DNA of 64,000 bases from CAVTJL01 sp963735065 (GCA_963735065.1 CAVTJL010000009.1:69033-133032), one strand, 5' to 3'; shown: positions 27,089 to 36,877, counted from the stretch's first letter. The notes: generated from the sequence alone by a model not told the origin. A program made the numbers and translations.

Positions 27089-27881
27089 TCAGTCGCAGCG
27101 CGGGGCCGGCAGCATCTCGAGCTTCTCGAGGTCGGCCCTGAGGGTGAAGTCGCCATAGTCGAGCACGACGTTGTAGATGACGCCGCCCGGTGAGAGGTCG
27201 AAGGCGAGCTCGAAGTCCGGCAGGGCGTCCTTGCTGCCCTGCTTGAAGTAGGCGAGGCTCACCGGCCAGCGCTTCTCCGGCTTCCCGTCCGTCTCGACCT
27301 CGTGCGGCCGGCCGATGGCCGCGGTCACCTGGCTCAGCGCATCGAGCCCCGAGCCGTCGAAGACGGTGGAGGTCAGGATCGGGCGACCCGCCATGGCGGC
27401 GCCGATCAGATCGCGCATCTGCCGCGACGGAAAGATCGTGTCGGACGGGCAGCACGATGCTGGCGCCTTGCGGCTGGTCGAAGCGCGCCATGCCGGTGGC
27501 GCCGGCCTTGCTCAGCGTCGCGTCCCCTTTGTAGATGTCCGGCGGCTCGCTGCCGTCCGAGCTTCGCGTCGTGAAGCGAAGCTCGCTGCCGTCGCGCGAT
27601 TCCCAGCTCGAGAAGCGGACATCGTAGCTGAAGCCCGGCCCCTCGTCGGTGGTCGCGTTGAAGGCCAGGCGCTGGTTGCTGATCCAGCCGTCGCAGGCCG
27701 CCCGCCATTCGATGACGAGCCCGCCTTCGACGCCGGTGACACTCGAGCCCTGCGTGCTGTCGACGACGCTGAGCCGGTAGGCGGCGCGATGCGAGGTCAG
27801 CTCCACGGCAGCGACCGACCGCCCGGGCGCCAGCGAGCCGAGCAGGAAGACGGTCAGAGCCAACATGCAGATTCGCGCCAT
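27089..27881 (-). pseudogene. eipB: EipB/DUF1849 family cell-envelope protein, frameshifted
   Basis: Two frames together give a full EipB-like protein of about 263 residues. The first (from ATG 27881) has the signal MARICMLALTVFLLGSLAPG, HRAAYRLSVVDSTQGSSVTG and GGLVIEWRAACDGWISNQRL; it goes off-frame near 27446. The second resumes with SDTIFPSRQMRDLIGAAMAG and ends YGDFTLRADLEKLEMLPAP. Removing one base near 27446-27450 restores the frame. EipB is a periplasmic beta-spiral protein needed for envelope integrity in Brucella. Since both halves look conserved, this is either a very recent lesion or a sequence error. Confidence 0.82.
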
Positions 27882-27987
27882 GAGCGTTCCCTTTTGCGAT
27901 CGGCGCAGTATTACTGCACGCCGTAGTGGGCAGGCTATAGGGCCGCCCGCCGCCGAGGACGAAGACATCCTTGCATACGGGGGCTGA

Positions 27988-28962
27988 ATGACGACGAGCG
28001 GCCAGCGGCCATCCATCCTCGTGACGCGCCGTCTCCCGGAGGCCGTGGAGGGGCGGCTGCAGCGAGACTTCGACGCGATTCTCAATCCCGAGGACCGCAG
28101 TCTCCCCTTGGACGAGGTGCTCAGGCTCGCCGCCGGCTGCGACGGCATCCTCACCTCCGCGATCGACCGGCTGCCGGGCGACCTGATCCGGCAGCTGCCG
28201 CCGCGCGTGCGCATCATCGCGACCTTCTCGGTGGGCTTCGATCACATCGACGTCGCGGCGGCCCGCGAGCGGGGCATCGTCGTCACCAACACGCCGGACG
28301 TGCTGACCGACGCGACGGCCGACGTCGCCATGCTGCTCCTGCTGGGCGCCGCACGGCGCGCCTACGAGGCGCAGCAGCTGGTCCGGCGCCAGGAATGGAT
28401 CGGCTGGCGGCCGACCCAGCTCATGGGCGTGGGCTTTGCCGGCAAGACGCTGGGCATCGTCGGCATGGGCCGCATCGGCTTCGCGGTGGCGCGGCGGGCG
28501 CGCGGCTTCGGCCTGCAGATCCACTACCACAACCGGACCAGGGTCGAGGGCGATCGCGAGATCGAGGCCACCTATCACCAGACCCTCGAGACGATGCTGC
28601 CGCTGTGCCACTTCCTCTCGCTCCACTGCCCGGCCACGCCCGAGACGCGTCATATGATCAACGCCAGCACGATCGAGATGCTGCCGCGCGGTGCTGTGGT
28701 CGTGAACACGGCACGAGGCCCGCTCATCGACGACCAGGCCATGATCGCCGCCCTCGAGAGCGGCCGCCTCTTCGCCGCCGGCCTCGACGTGTTCGACGGC
28801 GAGCCCAGCGTGAACCCGGGCTATCTCGGGCTCGACAACTGCTATCTGCTGCCCCACATCGGCAGCGCCACCGTCGATGCCCGCAACGCCATGGGCTTTC
28901 GCTGCCTCTACAATCTGGACTGCTTTTTCGGCGGCAGGCCGGTCCCGGACGCGCTCGGCTAG
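27988..28962 (+). CDS. D-isomer-specific 2-hydroxyacid dehydrogenase (glyoxylate/hydroxypyruvate reductase type)
   Basis: A 324-residue enzyme. The NAD(P) fold shows GFAGKTLGIVGMGRIGFAVA, the catalytic Arg lies in VVVNTARGPLID, and the acid/base pair is E in GLDVFDGEPSVNPGY and H in LLPHIGSAT. It should reduce glyoxylate or hydroxypyruvate or related 2-oxoacids. The start ATG has no strong ribosome site; ACGGGGGCTG is the nearest. It is transcribed away from the EipB-like gene, 106 bases apart. Confidence 0.9.
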   Translation: MTTSGQRPSILVTRRLPEAVEGRLQRDFDAILNPEDRSLPLDEVLRLAAGCDGILTSAIDRLPGDLIRQLPPRVRIIATFSVGFDHIDVAAARERGIVVTNTPDVLTDATADVAMLLLLGAARRAYEAQQLVRRQEWIGWRPTQLMGVGFAGKTLGIVGMGRIGFAVARRARGFGLQIHYHNRTRVEGDREIEATYHQTLETMLPLCHFLSLHCPATPETRHMINASTIEMLPRGAVVVNTARGPLIDDQAMIAALESGRLFAAGLDVFDGEPSVNPGYLGLDNCYLLPHIGSATVDARNAMGFRCLYNLDCFFGGRPVPDALG

Positions 28963-29049
28963 CGGCAGGCCGGCCCTGCCACCCCTCGCGGGGTCGACGC
29001 GCCCTCGCCACGGGCTCCGCCGAGGTGGCCGCTCCAGGCGCGCCGTGCT

Positions 29050-29583
29050 ATGAACGCAGGACGAGAGAGCACGCACGGGAACGTCGTGGCGCCAGACGCA
29101 TTGTCGATGAACGCCCAGCTGCTGGGCTGCGAGAGGCTCGGCGAGCTGGGCGAGCTTCGCTCCTTCCTCCGACCGGGTCCGCCCGTCCATCTCGCCTTCG
29201 AGATCCTGCAGGACGAGGACGGGCGCGCCTGGACCCTGCGGGTCCCGGCCGACCGGATGGACAGCCTGCGGAGGCTGCTCGGCGCGGCCCTCAAGCAGAT
29301 GTCGAGCGGCGCGCGCATCACGCTCGACGAGCAGGGCATGGCGGCGCTGGCCAGCGAGGAGCTCGACACCGGCGACGAGGTGGTCGCCCTGGTGCTGAGC
29401 CAGGACGACGAGCAGCGCTTCGCCCTCTGGCGGCGCGAGCTCGGCAGTCGCGGCTGGAGCTGGACCCTCGATGCCCTCTTCGTGCCCTTCGAGGAGGCAA
29501 CCGAGCTGTGCCGCGTGATCGGCCGGTCGCTCGACCAGCTTGCCCATCAAGCCAGATCTCGGCCAATGCCACACGGCAGGTAG
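29050..29583 (+). CDS. Conserved hypothetical protein
   Basis: A protein of up to 177 residues; the start is uncertain because an in-frame ATG at 29107 (MNAQLLGCERLGELGELRSF) would give a 158-residue form. It is acidic, mixed alpha/beta, with RVPADRMDSLRRLLGAALKQ and ELDTGDEVVALVLSQDDEQR. No signal peptide or known domain is seen. It converges on the anti-sigma factor gene. Confidence 0.55.
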   Translation: MNAGRESTHGNVVAPDALSMNAQLLGCERLGELGELRSFLRPGPPVHLAFEILQDEDGRAWTLRVPADRMDSLRRLLGAALKQMSSGARITLDEQGMAALASEELDTGDEVVALVLSQDDEQRFALWRRELGSRGWSWTLDALFVPFEEATELCRVIGRSLDQLAHQARSRPMPHGR

Positions 29584-29631
29584 CGGGCACCCGACGCGGC
29601 CGGGTGCCCGGAAAGAGCGAGCCCGATGGCG

Positions 29632-30645
29632 TCAGAGCGGCTTGGGCTGCTCGACCTTCGTCGCCGTCACGGGCGTAGCCGGCGCCACCTCGACCGGCGC
29701 CTGGACCGTCGCCTTGGTATCGGCCGGGACGGCGATCGGTGCCGGCCCATTGGCGGCCGTGGTCGCCTCCGCCGGCAGGCCCACCGGCTGGATCCCCGGA
29801 TCGGCGGCGGCCTGCTTGCCGCCCGACCGCTGAACCTCGGGCAGGCCCGCCGCGCTGCCGTCGACGAGCAGGCGCATGATGTCCAAGAGCTTCGAGCTGT
29901 CGACGGATCCGACCAACGCGAACAGCAGATGGCCATGCCGCCAGTGCAGCGACAGCTGCCCTTCGGGCATCATCGTGAAGGCCTGCCGCGCGCTGTCGGA
30001 GGCGGCGGCAACGAAGAGGGAGATGTGGCCGCCCTTGTCGTCGGCATAGGCCAGACGGATCGCGGGCGCATTCTGCGCCGGCAGAATCCCGGCCGTCGTC
30101 AGGTGCAGACCGAGCACGCTCAGATCGGGCAGGTGGAGCGTCTCGCCGGTCAGGCGCTGCGACAGCCAGTTGATGGACGCCTCGCCGTCGGTCCCGGCCG
30201 TGGCGCTCACCGGCGTGACGAAGGTGCCGCCGAACGGGAACTCGGTATCCTCGGCCGCGACCGGGATGAGCGTGCTCTTGCCGCCGAACGGCACGTTAAA
30301 GTAGCCGAAGGCGCCGCCGATCGTGAGGGCGATCGCCGCGGCAAGCCCGGACACGCCCAGGAAGATCTGGCGGCGGCGACGGCGACGCTCGAGCCCATCG
30401 ATCAGCTCGCGCTGCAGGTCGGGCTCGAAGCCGACCGTGTCGAAAGCGCCCAGATGGGAGCGGATCTCGGCCAGCAGCTGGCGCTGCTTCTTATAGGCCG
30501 CCACACGCTCGCGCCGGCTCGGGTCGCTGTCGACCCAGGCCATGACCTCGGCACGCCGATGCTCGGGAAGGCAGCCGTCGACGAGAGCCTGAAGCTCCGC
30601 CTCGTCCACGGCGAGAGGGTCCGGACCCTTGGGATCTGAACTCAT
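29632..30645 (-). CDS. Membrane anti-sigma factor
   Basis: A 337-residue single-pass membrane protein. The N-terminal cytoplasmic part (LQALVDGCLPEHRRAEVMAW, then SDPSRRERVAAYKKQRQLLA) is the helical anti-sigma region; a transmembrane helix follows at about 97-115 (IFLGVSGLAAAIALTIGGAF); the rest is periplasmic with a Pro/Ala-rich tail. There is no HxxxCxxC zinc site. It overlaps the ECF sigma gene by 4 bases, so it should hold that sigma factor inactive until a periplasmic signal appears. Confidence 0.85.
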   Translation of the reverse strand: MSSDPKGPDPLAVDEAELQALVDGCLPEHRRAEVMAWVDSDPSRRERVAAYKKQRQLLAEIRSHLGAFDTVGFEPDLQRELIDGLERRRRRRQIFLGVSGLAAAIALTIGGAFGYFNVPFGGKSTLIPVAAEDTEFPFGGTFVTPVSATAGTDGEASINWLSQRLTGETLHLPDLSVLGLHLTTAGILPAQNAPAIRLAYADDKGGHISLFVAAASDSARQAFTMMPEGQLSLHWRHGHLLFALVGSVDSSKLLDIMRLLVDGSAAGLPEVQRSGGKQAAADPGIQPVGLPAEATTAANGPAPIAVPADTKATVQAPVEVAPATPVTATKVEQPKPL

Positions 30646-31199
30646 TTCACCACACGCAGCTTGGATGATGCACCCTGGGAGGTCAGCCGCCGCAAGGCCT
30701 CGCGGCCCCGGGAGAGGCGAGACATGACCGTCCCGACCGGTATCCCAAGAACGCCCGCGGTCTCGAGATAGCTCATCCCCTCGAGACCGACGAGCAGAAC
30801 GACCTCGCGCTGCTCGGAAGGAATCTTGCCGAGCGCCGCCACAAGATCGCGCACCTCGAGCCAGTGATTCTGGCTTGGGGGTGCCACGAGATCCGCCACA
30901 ACCGTCTCGATCGGCACCTCGGAGACACGCGCCTTGCGCCGCCGATGACCGTCGATGAAGACATTATGCAGGGTCGTGAACATGTAGGCTCGGAGATCGC
31001 GCACCGGACGCCAGCTCCGGGCCTGGGCGATCACCCGCAACAGGCATTCCTGAACGAGGTCGTCCGCATCGCTGGTGTCGCCCACGAGGACGAGCGCATA
31101 GCGACGCAGGCCGGAGATATGGGCCAGCACATCGTCGGGAGCAGGACGCGCGGCAGCCTCGATGGACCCCGAGACGGCCTCCTCGGCCCCCGAAGACAC
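30642..31199 (-). CDS. ECF-family RNA polymerase sigma factor
   Basis: A sigma factor of 185 residues from the GTG at 31199, the usual ECF length; the frame is open to an ATG at 31337, but that extension is Arg/Gly-rich. Region 2 shows DADDLVQECLLRVIAQARSW and LRAYMFTTLHNVFIDGHRRR; region 4 shows LGKIPSEQREVVLLVGLEGM and GVLGIPVGTVMSRLSRGREA. It pairs with the anti-sigma gene that follows and overlaps it by 4 bases. The regulon is unknown. Confidence 0.88.
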   Translation of the reverse strand: MSSGAEEAVSGSIEAAARPAPDDVLAHISGLRRYALVLVGDTSDADDLVQECLLRVIAQARSWRPVRDLRAYMFTTLHNVFIDGHRRRKARVSEVPIETVVADLVAPPSQNHWLEVRDLVAALGKIPSEQREVVLLVGLEGMSYLETAGVLGIPVGTVMSRLSRGREALRRLTSQGASSKLRVVK

Positions 31200-31475
31200 G
31201 GGCTCCCGGCCCAACGCCCGCCTCGCCTTGCCGTCCAAGGGCCGCAACCCCCCTCCTCGCCGGCTCGTAACCGGCCACCGGGCCCGGTTCCTGACGGCGC
31301 GCTCGACGCCCCCATGGAACCGCTCGACCCCAATCAAACTGACCCTAAACGAGCAGACGCTACCTCAACGGCGTGCCGCCCGAAAGGGTTTCCGAAAGCC
31401 CCGGGGCGGCGCACGACCCGACTGTCACTCCCCCGCGTCACCGCAAGGCACGAAAGGCTTCTACAAAAAGAAAAG

Positions 31476-31503
31476 CGCCCCATCGGGCGAGCCCGATGGG
31501 GCG
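31476..31503 (-). terminator. Rho-independent terminator of phaC
   Basis: Perfect 13-base arms (31476-31488 and 31491-31503). On the minus strand the hairpin is followed at once by CTTTTCTTTTTG, a textbook U tract. It lies about 160 bases past the phaC stop and also shields the ECF gene from phaC transcription. Confidence 0.85.
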
Positions 31504-31661
31504 AGGCAGTTGGGCGGTAACTCAAGAAAGCGCGTGAAGCTGCCTCTGGCGCCGAAACGACGCGTCGTACCGTCGTCGTCAGCAGCATTCGATGGATAGA
31601 CGATGCTGGGCCTCCAACTATTCCCTCATGGGGCAACCATTTTCACGGCGTGCGGAATGGC

Positions 31662-33464
31662 TCAGTCGACGGCACGGCTGCGCACGAAGCGGCCGGGTGC
31701 CGGCTCGATCGGCGCGAGGCCGCCCTGCCCCGGCGGGCGCGCCTCGACCAGCCGCCCGCTCCGCCGTGCCGCCCAGGCGCACCAGTCGAGCCACCAGGAT
31801 CCCTCGTGCTGGGAGGCGCTCGCGAGCCACGCCTCGGGCGAGGCCGGACGCCGCGTGTTGGTGCAAAAGCCGTACTTGGCCGAGGTCGGCGGATTGACGA
31901 CACCGGCGATGTGACCCGAGCCGCCGAGGACGAAGCGCACCGGCCCGCCGAAGCGGCGGGCGCCGCGATAGGTCGCGACCCAGGGCGCTATGTGATCCTC
32001 CCTCGTGGAGAGGAAGTAGGCCGGCACGCGGATGCGCCCGAGATCCATGGGCTCGCCCAGGAGCGTGATGGCGCCCGGCTCGACCAGCAGGTTCCGCTCG
32101 TACATCTGCCGGAGGTAGAAGCGGTGCATCATGTGCGGCATGCGGGTGCCGTCGGCGTTCCAGTAGAGCAGGTCGAAGGGCGGCGGCTCGCGCCCGAGGA
32201 GGTAGTTGTTGACGGCGAAGGTCCAGATCAGGTCGTTCGCCCGGAGCAGGCTGAAGACCCGCTGCATGTAGGCGGCCTCGAGATAGCCGCGCCTCTCCAT
32301 GTGCTGCTCGATCAGCGAGAGCTGCTCGTCGTCGATGAAGACGCCGAGATCGCCCGGATCGGCGAAGTCGGTCATCGTCGTGAAGAAGGTCGCCGCCTTG
32401 ACGCGATCGTCGCCCCGGGCCGCGAGCCATGCCAGGAGGCAGGCGGTGAGCGTGCCGCCGAGGCAGTAGCCGATCATCGTGAGATCGCGCTCGCCCGTCG
32501 CCTGCTCGATGGCGGCCATGGCCGCCATCGGCCCCTCGGTGAGGTAGTTCTCGAAGCTCTTCTGCGCGAGCTCCGGCCCGGGATTGGCCCAGGAGATCAG
32601 GAAGACGGTGAAGCCCTGGCTCACCGCCCAGCGCACGAAGCTGTTCTGCGGGCGGAGATCGAGGATGTAGTACTTGTTGATCCAGGGCGGCACGATGAGC
32701 AGCGGGCGCCGGAACACCTGCTCGGTCGTGGGCTCGTACTGGATGAGCTGCATCAGCTCGTTCTCGAGGATCACCGCGCCCGGGGTGGTGGCGAGGTTCT
32801 TGCCCACCTCGAAGAGCTCGTCCCGGCTCGAGCTGATCCGGAGATCGCCCCGCTCCAGATCGACCACGAGATTCTCGAGCCCGCGCACCAGGCTCTCGCC
32901 GTGCGTCTCGTAGGCCTCGCGCAGGACCACGGGATTGGTGTGGGGAAAGTTCGAGGGCGCCAGCGCATCGGCGATCTGCCGCACGTAGAACTCGGCCTTG
33001 GCGCGCGTGTGCGGGTCGAGCCCCTTGGCGGTCCTGACGATCTCCTTCATCCATTGCGAGGAGGTGAGGTAGGACTGCTTGAGGAAGTCGAAGACGATGT
33101 CGTCGCTCCAGGCCTCGTCCTTGAAGCGGCGATCCGAGCGGTCGGGCAGGACGAGGGGCTCGACCGTCTCGCCGGCCAGACGCTGCAGCTGCCGCCGACC
33201 GATCTCCGCCATCTGCTCGAAGTAGTGAAGGTTGGCCTCGATGAGCCCGCTGGGGTCGGCGAGGAGCGCCTCGCCCACGCGGCGCATCGTGGCCGCAACC
33301 ACGCCGGGATCGGGAACCTGGAGATCGCCGCCCTCGGCCTGGCGCTCGAGCAGCAGCTCGAGCGCCCGCCGATAGCGCCGGCCCAGGGCCTCGAGCCGGC
33401 TCAGGACCTCGGCCGCATCCGGGCCCGCCTCGCCCGACAGATCGCCGGCTCTTCTCTCGCCCAT
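31662..33464 (-). CDS. phaC: Class I poly(3-hydroxyalkanoate) synthase
   Basis: A 600-residue PHA synthase that polymerises (R)-3-hydroxyacyl-CoA into storage granules. The lipase-like box GYCLGG carries the catalytic Cys (residue 334). Other family stretches are PPWINKYYILDLRPQNSFVR, FLISWANPGPE, STREDHIAPWVATYRGARR with the catalytic Asp, and GGSGHIAGVVNPP with the catalytic His. The ATG at 33464 (MGERRAGDLSG) is preferred; the frame is open upstream to 33560. No phaA, phaB or phaR is adjacent. Confidence 0.95.
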   Translation of the reverse strand: MGERRAGDLSGEAGPDAAEVLSRLEALGRRYRRALELLLERQAEGGDLQVPDPGVVAATMRRVGEALLADPSGLIEANLHYFEQMAEIGRRQLQRLAGETVEPLVLPDRSDRRFKDEAWSDDIVFDFLKQSYLTSSQWMKEIVRTAKGLDPHTRAKAEFYVRQIADALAPSNFPHTNPVVLREAYETHGESLVRGLENLVVDLERGDLRISSSRDELFEVGKNLATTPGAVILENELMQLIQYEPTTEQVFRRPLLIVPPWINKYYILDLRPQNSFVRWAVSQGFTVFLISWANPGPELAQKSFENYLTEGPMAAMAAIEQATGERDLTMIGYCLGGTLTACLLAWLAARGDDRVKAATFFTTMTDFADPGDLGVFIDDEQLSLIEQHMERRGYLEAAYMQRVFSLLRANDLIWTFAVNNYLLGREPPPFDLLYWNADGTRMPHMMHRFYLRQMYERNLLVEPGAITLLGEPMDLGRIRVPAYFLSTREDHIAPWVATYRGARRFGGPVRFVLGGSGHIAGVVNPPTSAKYGFCTNTRRPASPEAWLASASQHEGSWWLDWCAWAARRSGRLVEARPPGQGGLAPIEPAPGRFVRSRAVD

Positions 33465-33796
33465 CGACAATGGCGTCCGATCGCCGCCGCTCAGCCCGGC
33501 CACAGCCGGGAGGCGCTGCAGCCAAAGGCGCGCCGCTCGATCACGGCCTCGAGACACCACACGGCCTTGCGGGAAGCGGGCGCCCTCGGCGCGCTACGCG
33601 CCCTGCCCTTGCGCATCCCGCGTGCCGCGGTCTCGCGGACCACCGGCAGGTCTCCCTTGTCTGTCGGCCGGACAGACGATGCGGGCATCGCCTTCCACCC
33701 ACGCGGTATCGCCCTGCCAGGCGCCTTGCGGCTTCCGGTCGAGCGGCTTTCTGCTAGGGTCCGCGGCGTTCGAACGCGAGGCATCGGGAGAGAGGG
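33465..33796. other. Divergent intergenic region phaC/RraA-like
   Basis: About 330 bases between the divergent phaC and the RraA-like gene. No further gene is convincing. GGGAGAGAGG just before 33797 is the ribosome site of the RraA-like gene. Confidence 0.4.
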
Positions 33797-34516
33797 ATGA
33801 GCGCCGTGCTGGGGACGGAGAATCGAGAAAAGCTGAAGCAGGTGAGCACGGCCACGCTGACCACCTGCCTGTTCAAGCGGGAACTCCGCAATCTCTTCAT
33901 CCAGGACGTGCATCTCATCAATCCCAAGGCGCCGCGCATGGTGGGCGAGGCCTACACGCTGCGCTACATCCCGGCGCGCGAGGACATCGACGTGCTCGCC
34001 GCCTACGAGAATTTCGAGCATCCCCAGCGCAAGGCGGTCGAATCGTGCCCAGCCGGCCATGTGCTGGTGATGGATTCGCGCAAGGACCCGCGTGGCGCCT
34101 CGGCTGGCGACATTCTCCTCACCCGGCTGATGGTCCGAGGCGTGGCAGGAGTCGTGTCGGACGGCGGGTTCCGCGACACGCCCACCATCGCCACCCTCGA
34201 TTTCCCGGTCTACCACAATCGGCCCTCCGCCCCCACCGGCCCGATCTACCACCATGCGGCCGACATCAACCTGCCGATCGCCTGCGGCGACGTGCCGGTC
34301 TATCCGGGCGACATCATCGTCGGCGACGGCGAGGGTGTCGTCGTGCTCCCGGCCCACCTCGCGAACGAGATCGCCGAGGAGGCTTTCGAGATGACGGCCT
34401 ACGAGGACTTCGTCGAGGAGCAGGTCCGCGGCGGCCGCCGCATCTTCGGCATCTATCCCGCGACGGCCGAGAGCCGGGCCGAGTTCCAGACCTGGCGCGC
34501 CACGCGGGGTCGCTGA
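33797..34516 (+). CDS. RraA-like family protein (HMG/CHA aldolase or oxaloacetate decarboxylase type)
   Basis: A 239-residue RraA-fold protein. The phosphate/pyruvate site is seen in ASAGDILLTRLMVRGVAGVV, SDGGFRDTPTI and the metal region GDGEGVVVLPAHLANEIAEE. In bacteria such proteins are more often 4-hydroxy-4-methyl-2-oxoglutarate aldolases or oxaloacetate decarboxylases than RNase E inhibitors. The R-D pair typical of aldolase activity is present. No aromatic meta-cleavage genes are adjacent, so the substrate is open. Confidence 0.82.
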   Translation: MSAVLGTENREKLKQVSTATLTTCLFKRELRNLFIQDVHLINPKAPRMVGEAYTLRYIPAREDIDVLAAYENFEHPQRKAVESCPAGHVLVMDSRKDPRGASAGDILLTRLMVRGVAGVVSDGGFRDTPTIATLDFPVYHNRPSAPTGPIYHHAADINLPIACGDVPVYPGDIIVGDGEGVVVLPAHLANEIAEEAFEMTAYEDFVEEQVRGGRRIFGIYPATAESRAEFQTWRATRGR

Positions 34517-34523
34517 GAGAGCC

Positions 34524-35126
34524 TCAGGGATTGGCGGGCAGCCTGGCGGTGAGCGTCGCCAGCCGCCCGGCCAGCGCGTCGGCGCGTGCCTTCGTCGTCC
34601 CGTCGAGCGGGCCCGAGCGCAGCGGATCGAGGAGGCCGGCGGCGACCGAGAGATCGGAGCGCGCCTGGGCGGTGCGGCCGGCGGCAAGGCCGTCGGCGGC
34701 GCGGTCGAGGAGCAGCGAGGTCGTTCCGAGCGAGTCAACCATGCTGGGCAGCTGCTGATCGCTCCGATCGAAGCTCGAGGGCAGCCGCCCTTGCGTGACC
34801 GGCGGCGAGCCAGCGAGCGGTGCCACGCCCGTGCTGGCACCCGCCCCCTGGACCTGCTGCAGCTGCCGGTCGATCCTCTGATCGGCAGGGCTCAGGGCGA
34901 CGCCGCCGCGCCGCGAGATCATGTCGCGGCGGACGGCTGCGGCTCCGCTGGCCGCACCGGCCGGATCCGTCACCGACTGGCGCTGAAGGCCCTGCAGCTG
35001 GAATTGAAGCTGGCCGTTGAGCGGATCCAGCAGGTCGCTCGCACCGGCCGGCGCGCCAACCAGCAACGCGCCGCCCAAGGCAGCAATGCAGCAGCCGATC
35101 CTCACGATCCGGTGTATCCGAGGCAC
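34524..35126 (-). CDS. Exported protein of unknown function
   Basis: A 200-residue protein from the GTG at 35126. An N-terminal signal (RIHRIVRIGCCIAALGGALL, ending near AGAS) leads to a Gln/Ser/Leu-rich mature part with LQFQLQGLQRQSVTDPAG, RDMISRRGGVALSPADQRID and SLGTTSLLLDRAADGLAAGR. The frame stays open far upstream over opcG-type coding DNA and is rejected there. Function unknown. It is divergent from opgC, 48 bases apart. Confidence 0.6.
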   Translation of the reverse strand: MPRIHRIVRIGCCIAALGGALLVGAPAGASDLLDPLNGQLQFQLQGLQRQSVTDPAGAASGAAAVRRDMISRRGGVALSPADQRIDRQLQQVQGAGASTGVAPLAGSPPVTQGRLPSSFDRSDQQLPSMVDSLGTTSLLLDRAADGLAAGRTAQARSDLSVAAGLLDPLRSGPLDGTTKARADALAGRLATLTARLPANP

Positions 35127-35174
35127 GCGTTCCTGGCCCTTGATTGACCGCTCACCATCTCTTCGGTCTAGAAG

Positions 35175-36425
35175 ATGGTGTCGTTCAACCCGCATTCCAG
35201 CGAGGCACGCGCCCCCTTGGCCGCCAGCACCTTTGCCGTCTCGAGGACGGACACGCACGAGATCGCGCAGGCGGCGGCCGCAGCCGCCAGGGCGCGCGGC
35301 CGCGAGCCGCGTCTCGATCTCTTCCGCGGCCTCGCGATGCTCATCATCTTCGTGGCGCACGTTCCCTGGAACCAGTGGAGCGACTGGATCCCGGCGCGAT
35401 GGGGCCCGTCGGATGCCACCGAGATGTTCGTCTTCTGCTCGGGCTTCGCCGCCGCCATCGCCTTCGGCGGCACCTTCCTGCGCGCCGGCTTCTGGATGGG
35501 CACGGCACGCATCCTCTTTCGCTGCTGGCAGCTCTATTGGGCCCACATCTGCCTGTTCTTCACGGTCCTGTTCGTCACGCTCGTCGCCGACCGCTACTGG
35601 TTCGGCATCGGCACCGACTATGTGAGCGAGCTCAATCTCAACGTGGTGCTGGGCGATCCGCGCCGCGCCATCATCGGGCTCTTCACCTTCACCTGGGTCC
35701 CGAACTATTTCGACATCCTGCCCATGTATTTCGGCATCCTGCTGCTCACGCCCATCGTGATGGCGCTGCAGCGGGTGGACGTGCGCCTCGCCGGGGCCTT
35801 CGTGATCGGCCTTTATCTCGTGAACCGGATCGTCGGCCTGCACCTGCCGGCCGAGCCCTGGTCGGATCGGACCTGGTTCTTCAACCCCTTCGCCTGGCAG
35901 CTCTTGTTCTTCACCGGCTTCTTCTTCGGCCGCGGCTGGCTGAAGCCGCCCCCTGTCGATCGCCGCCTCCTTCTCCTCGCCGGCTTTTGGGTGCTGCTGC
36001 TGGTCCCGATCAGCCAGTACCGGATCTACCTCGCGGTGCCCTGGATCGACACGGTGCGCGAGTACCTGCTGCCGGCCATCTCCAAGACGGATTTCTACCT
36101 GATCCGCTACGTCCACTTCCTGGCGTTGGCCTATCTGTCGCTGGCCGCGCTGCGCCGCTGGCCGCAGATCATCGAGGGGCCGTGGGCCAGCCCCGTCATC
36201 CGGGTCGGCCAGCAGGCGCTGCCCACCTTCCTCACCTCGATGGTGCTGGCCTGGATCGGCGGCATCGTGCTCGACCAGATCGGGCGCGTCGCCTCCACGC
36301 TGGCGCTGGTCAACCTCGTCGGGCTCGGCACGCTGATCGGCGTGGCCTATCTTGTCGGCTGGCTCAAGCGCGCCCCCTGGCAGCACAAGGGTCGACACGC
36401 CTTGACGCTGCCTGCGGGTCAGTGA
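35175..36425 (+). CDS. opgC: OpgC-domain membrane acyltransferase
   Basis: A 416-residue membrane protein with about ten hydrophobic helices. The OpgC signature begins at RLDLFRGLAMLIIFVAHVPW and continues with FVFCSGFAAAIAFGGTF. OpgC adds succinyl groups to periplasmic glucans in characterised cases; in Alphaproteobacteria many OpgC-like proteins have no defined substrate. The ATG at 35175 lacks a clear ribosome site; GGTCTAGAAG precedes it. Confidence 0.85.
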   Translation: MVSFNPHSSEARAPLAASTFAVSRTDTHEIAQAAAAAARARGREPRLDLFRGLAMLIIFVAHVPWNQWSDWIPARWGPSDATEMFVFCSGFAAAIAFGGTFLRAGFWMGTARILFRCWQLYWAHICLFFTVLFVTLVADRYWFGIGTDYVSELNLNVVLGDPRRAIIGLFTFTWVPNYFDILPMYFGILLLTPIVMALQRVDVRLAGAFVIGLYLVNRIVGLHLPAEPWSDRTWFFNPFAWQLLFFTGFFFGRGWLKPPPVDRRLLLLAGFWVLLLVPISQYRIYLAVPWIDTVREYLLPAISKTDFYLIRYVHFLALAYLSLAALRRWPQIIEGPWASPVIRVGQQALPTFLTSMVLAWIGGIVLDQIGRVASTLALVNLVGLGTLIGVAYLVGWLKRAPWQHKGRHALTLPAGQ

Positions 36426-36469
36426 GGCTTGCCGCCGGCCAGGGGAGACGGGCTTGTCTGGTGACCCTC

Positions 36470-36877
36470 TCAACCGCCCGTCTTGCCATGCGGCCCTCCG
36501 TGCCAGGGCCGTGGCGGCGTCCCGCCCCGCTGGATGACGGTGGTGCCGCCATCAAGGGTCACCGCATCGGGCAGCGGTCCCTGATAGGCATCGATCGTCG
36601 CCGGCGGCAGCGCGTCGGCGCAGGGCGGACGGTTGATGCCGCAATCCCAGCGATAGCCGTCGGGGAGACCTGTCATGGTGCCGCCGCGCACAAAGCCACA
36701 GGAGCACGACCGACCTGCGACGCAGGCGAGCATGCCGACCTGCCCCGCGCCGCATGCGGGCGGCTGCTCCGCCCGGGCAGCGGTCGCGGCGATGGCGAGC
36801 GCCACCGCGAGGATGTCGATGAGAGCTCCACGAGACAACCCGCACCCCAGCACGCCCCGCTCCTCCGCGCCGGTCAT
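36470..36877 (-). CDS. Small exported cysteine-rich protein of unknown function
   Basis: A 135-residue protein with a hydrophobic N-terminal stretch (LIDILAVALAIAATAARA) and six cysteines in the mature part (ACGAGQVGMLACVAGRSCSC, then WDCGINRPPCADALPP). The C-terminus is Gly/Pro/His-rich. Disulfide-linked periplasmic protein is the best guess. It converges with opgC. Confidence 0.55.
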   Translation of the reverse strand: MTGAEERGVLGCGLSRGALIDILAVALAIAATAARAEQPPACGAGQVGMLACVAGRSCSCGFVRGGTMTGLPDGYRWDCGINRPPCADALPPATIDAYQGPLPDAVTLDGGTTVIQRGGTPPRPWHGGPHGKTGG

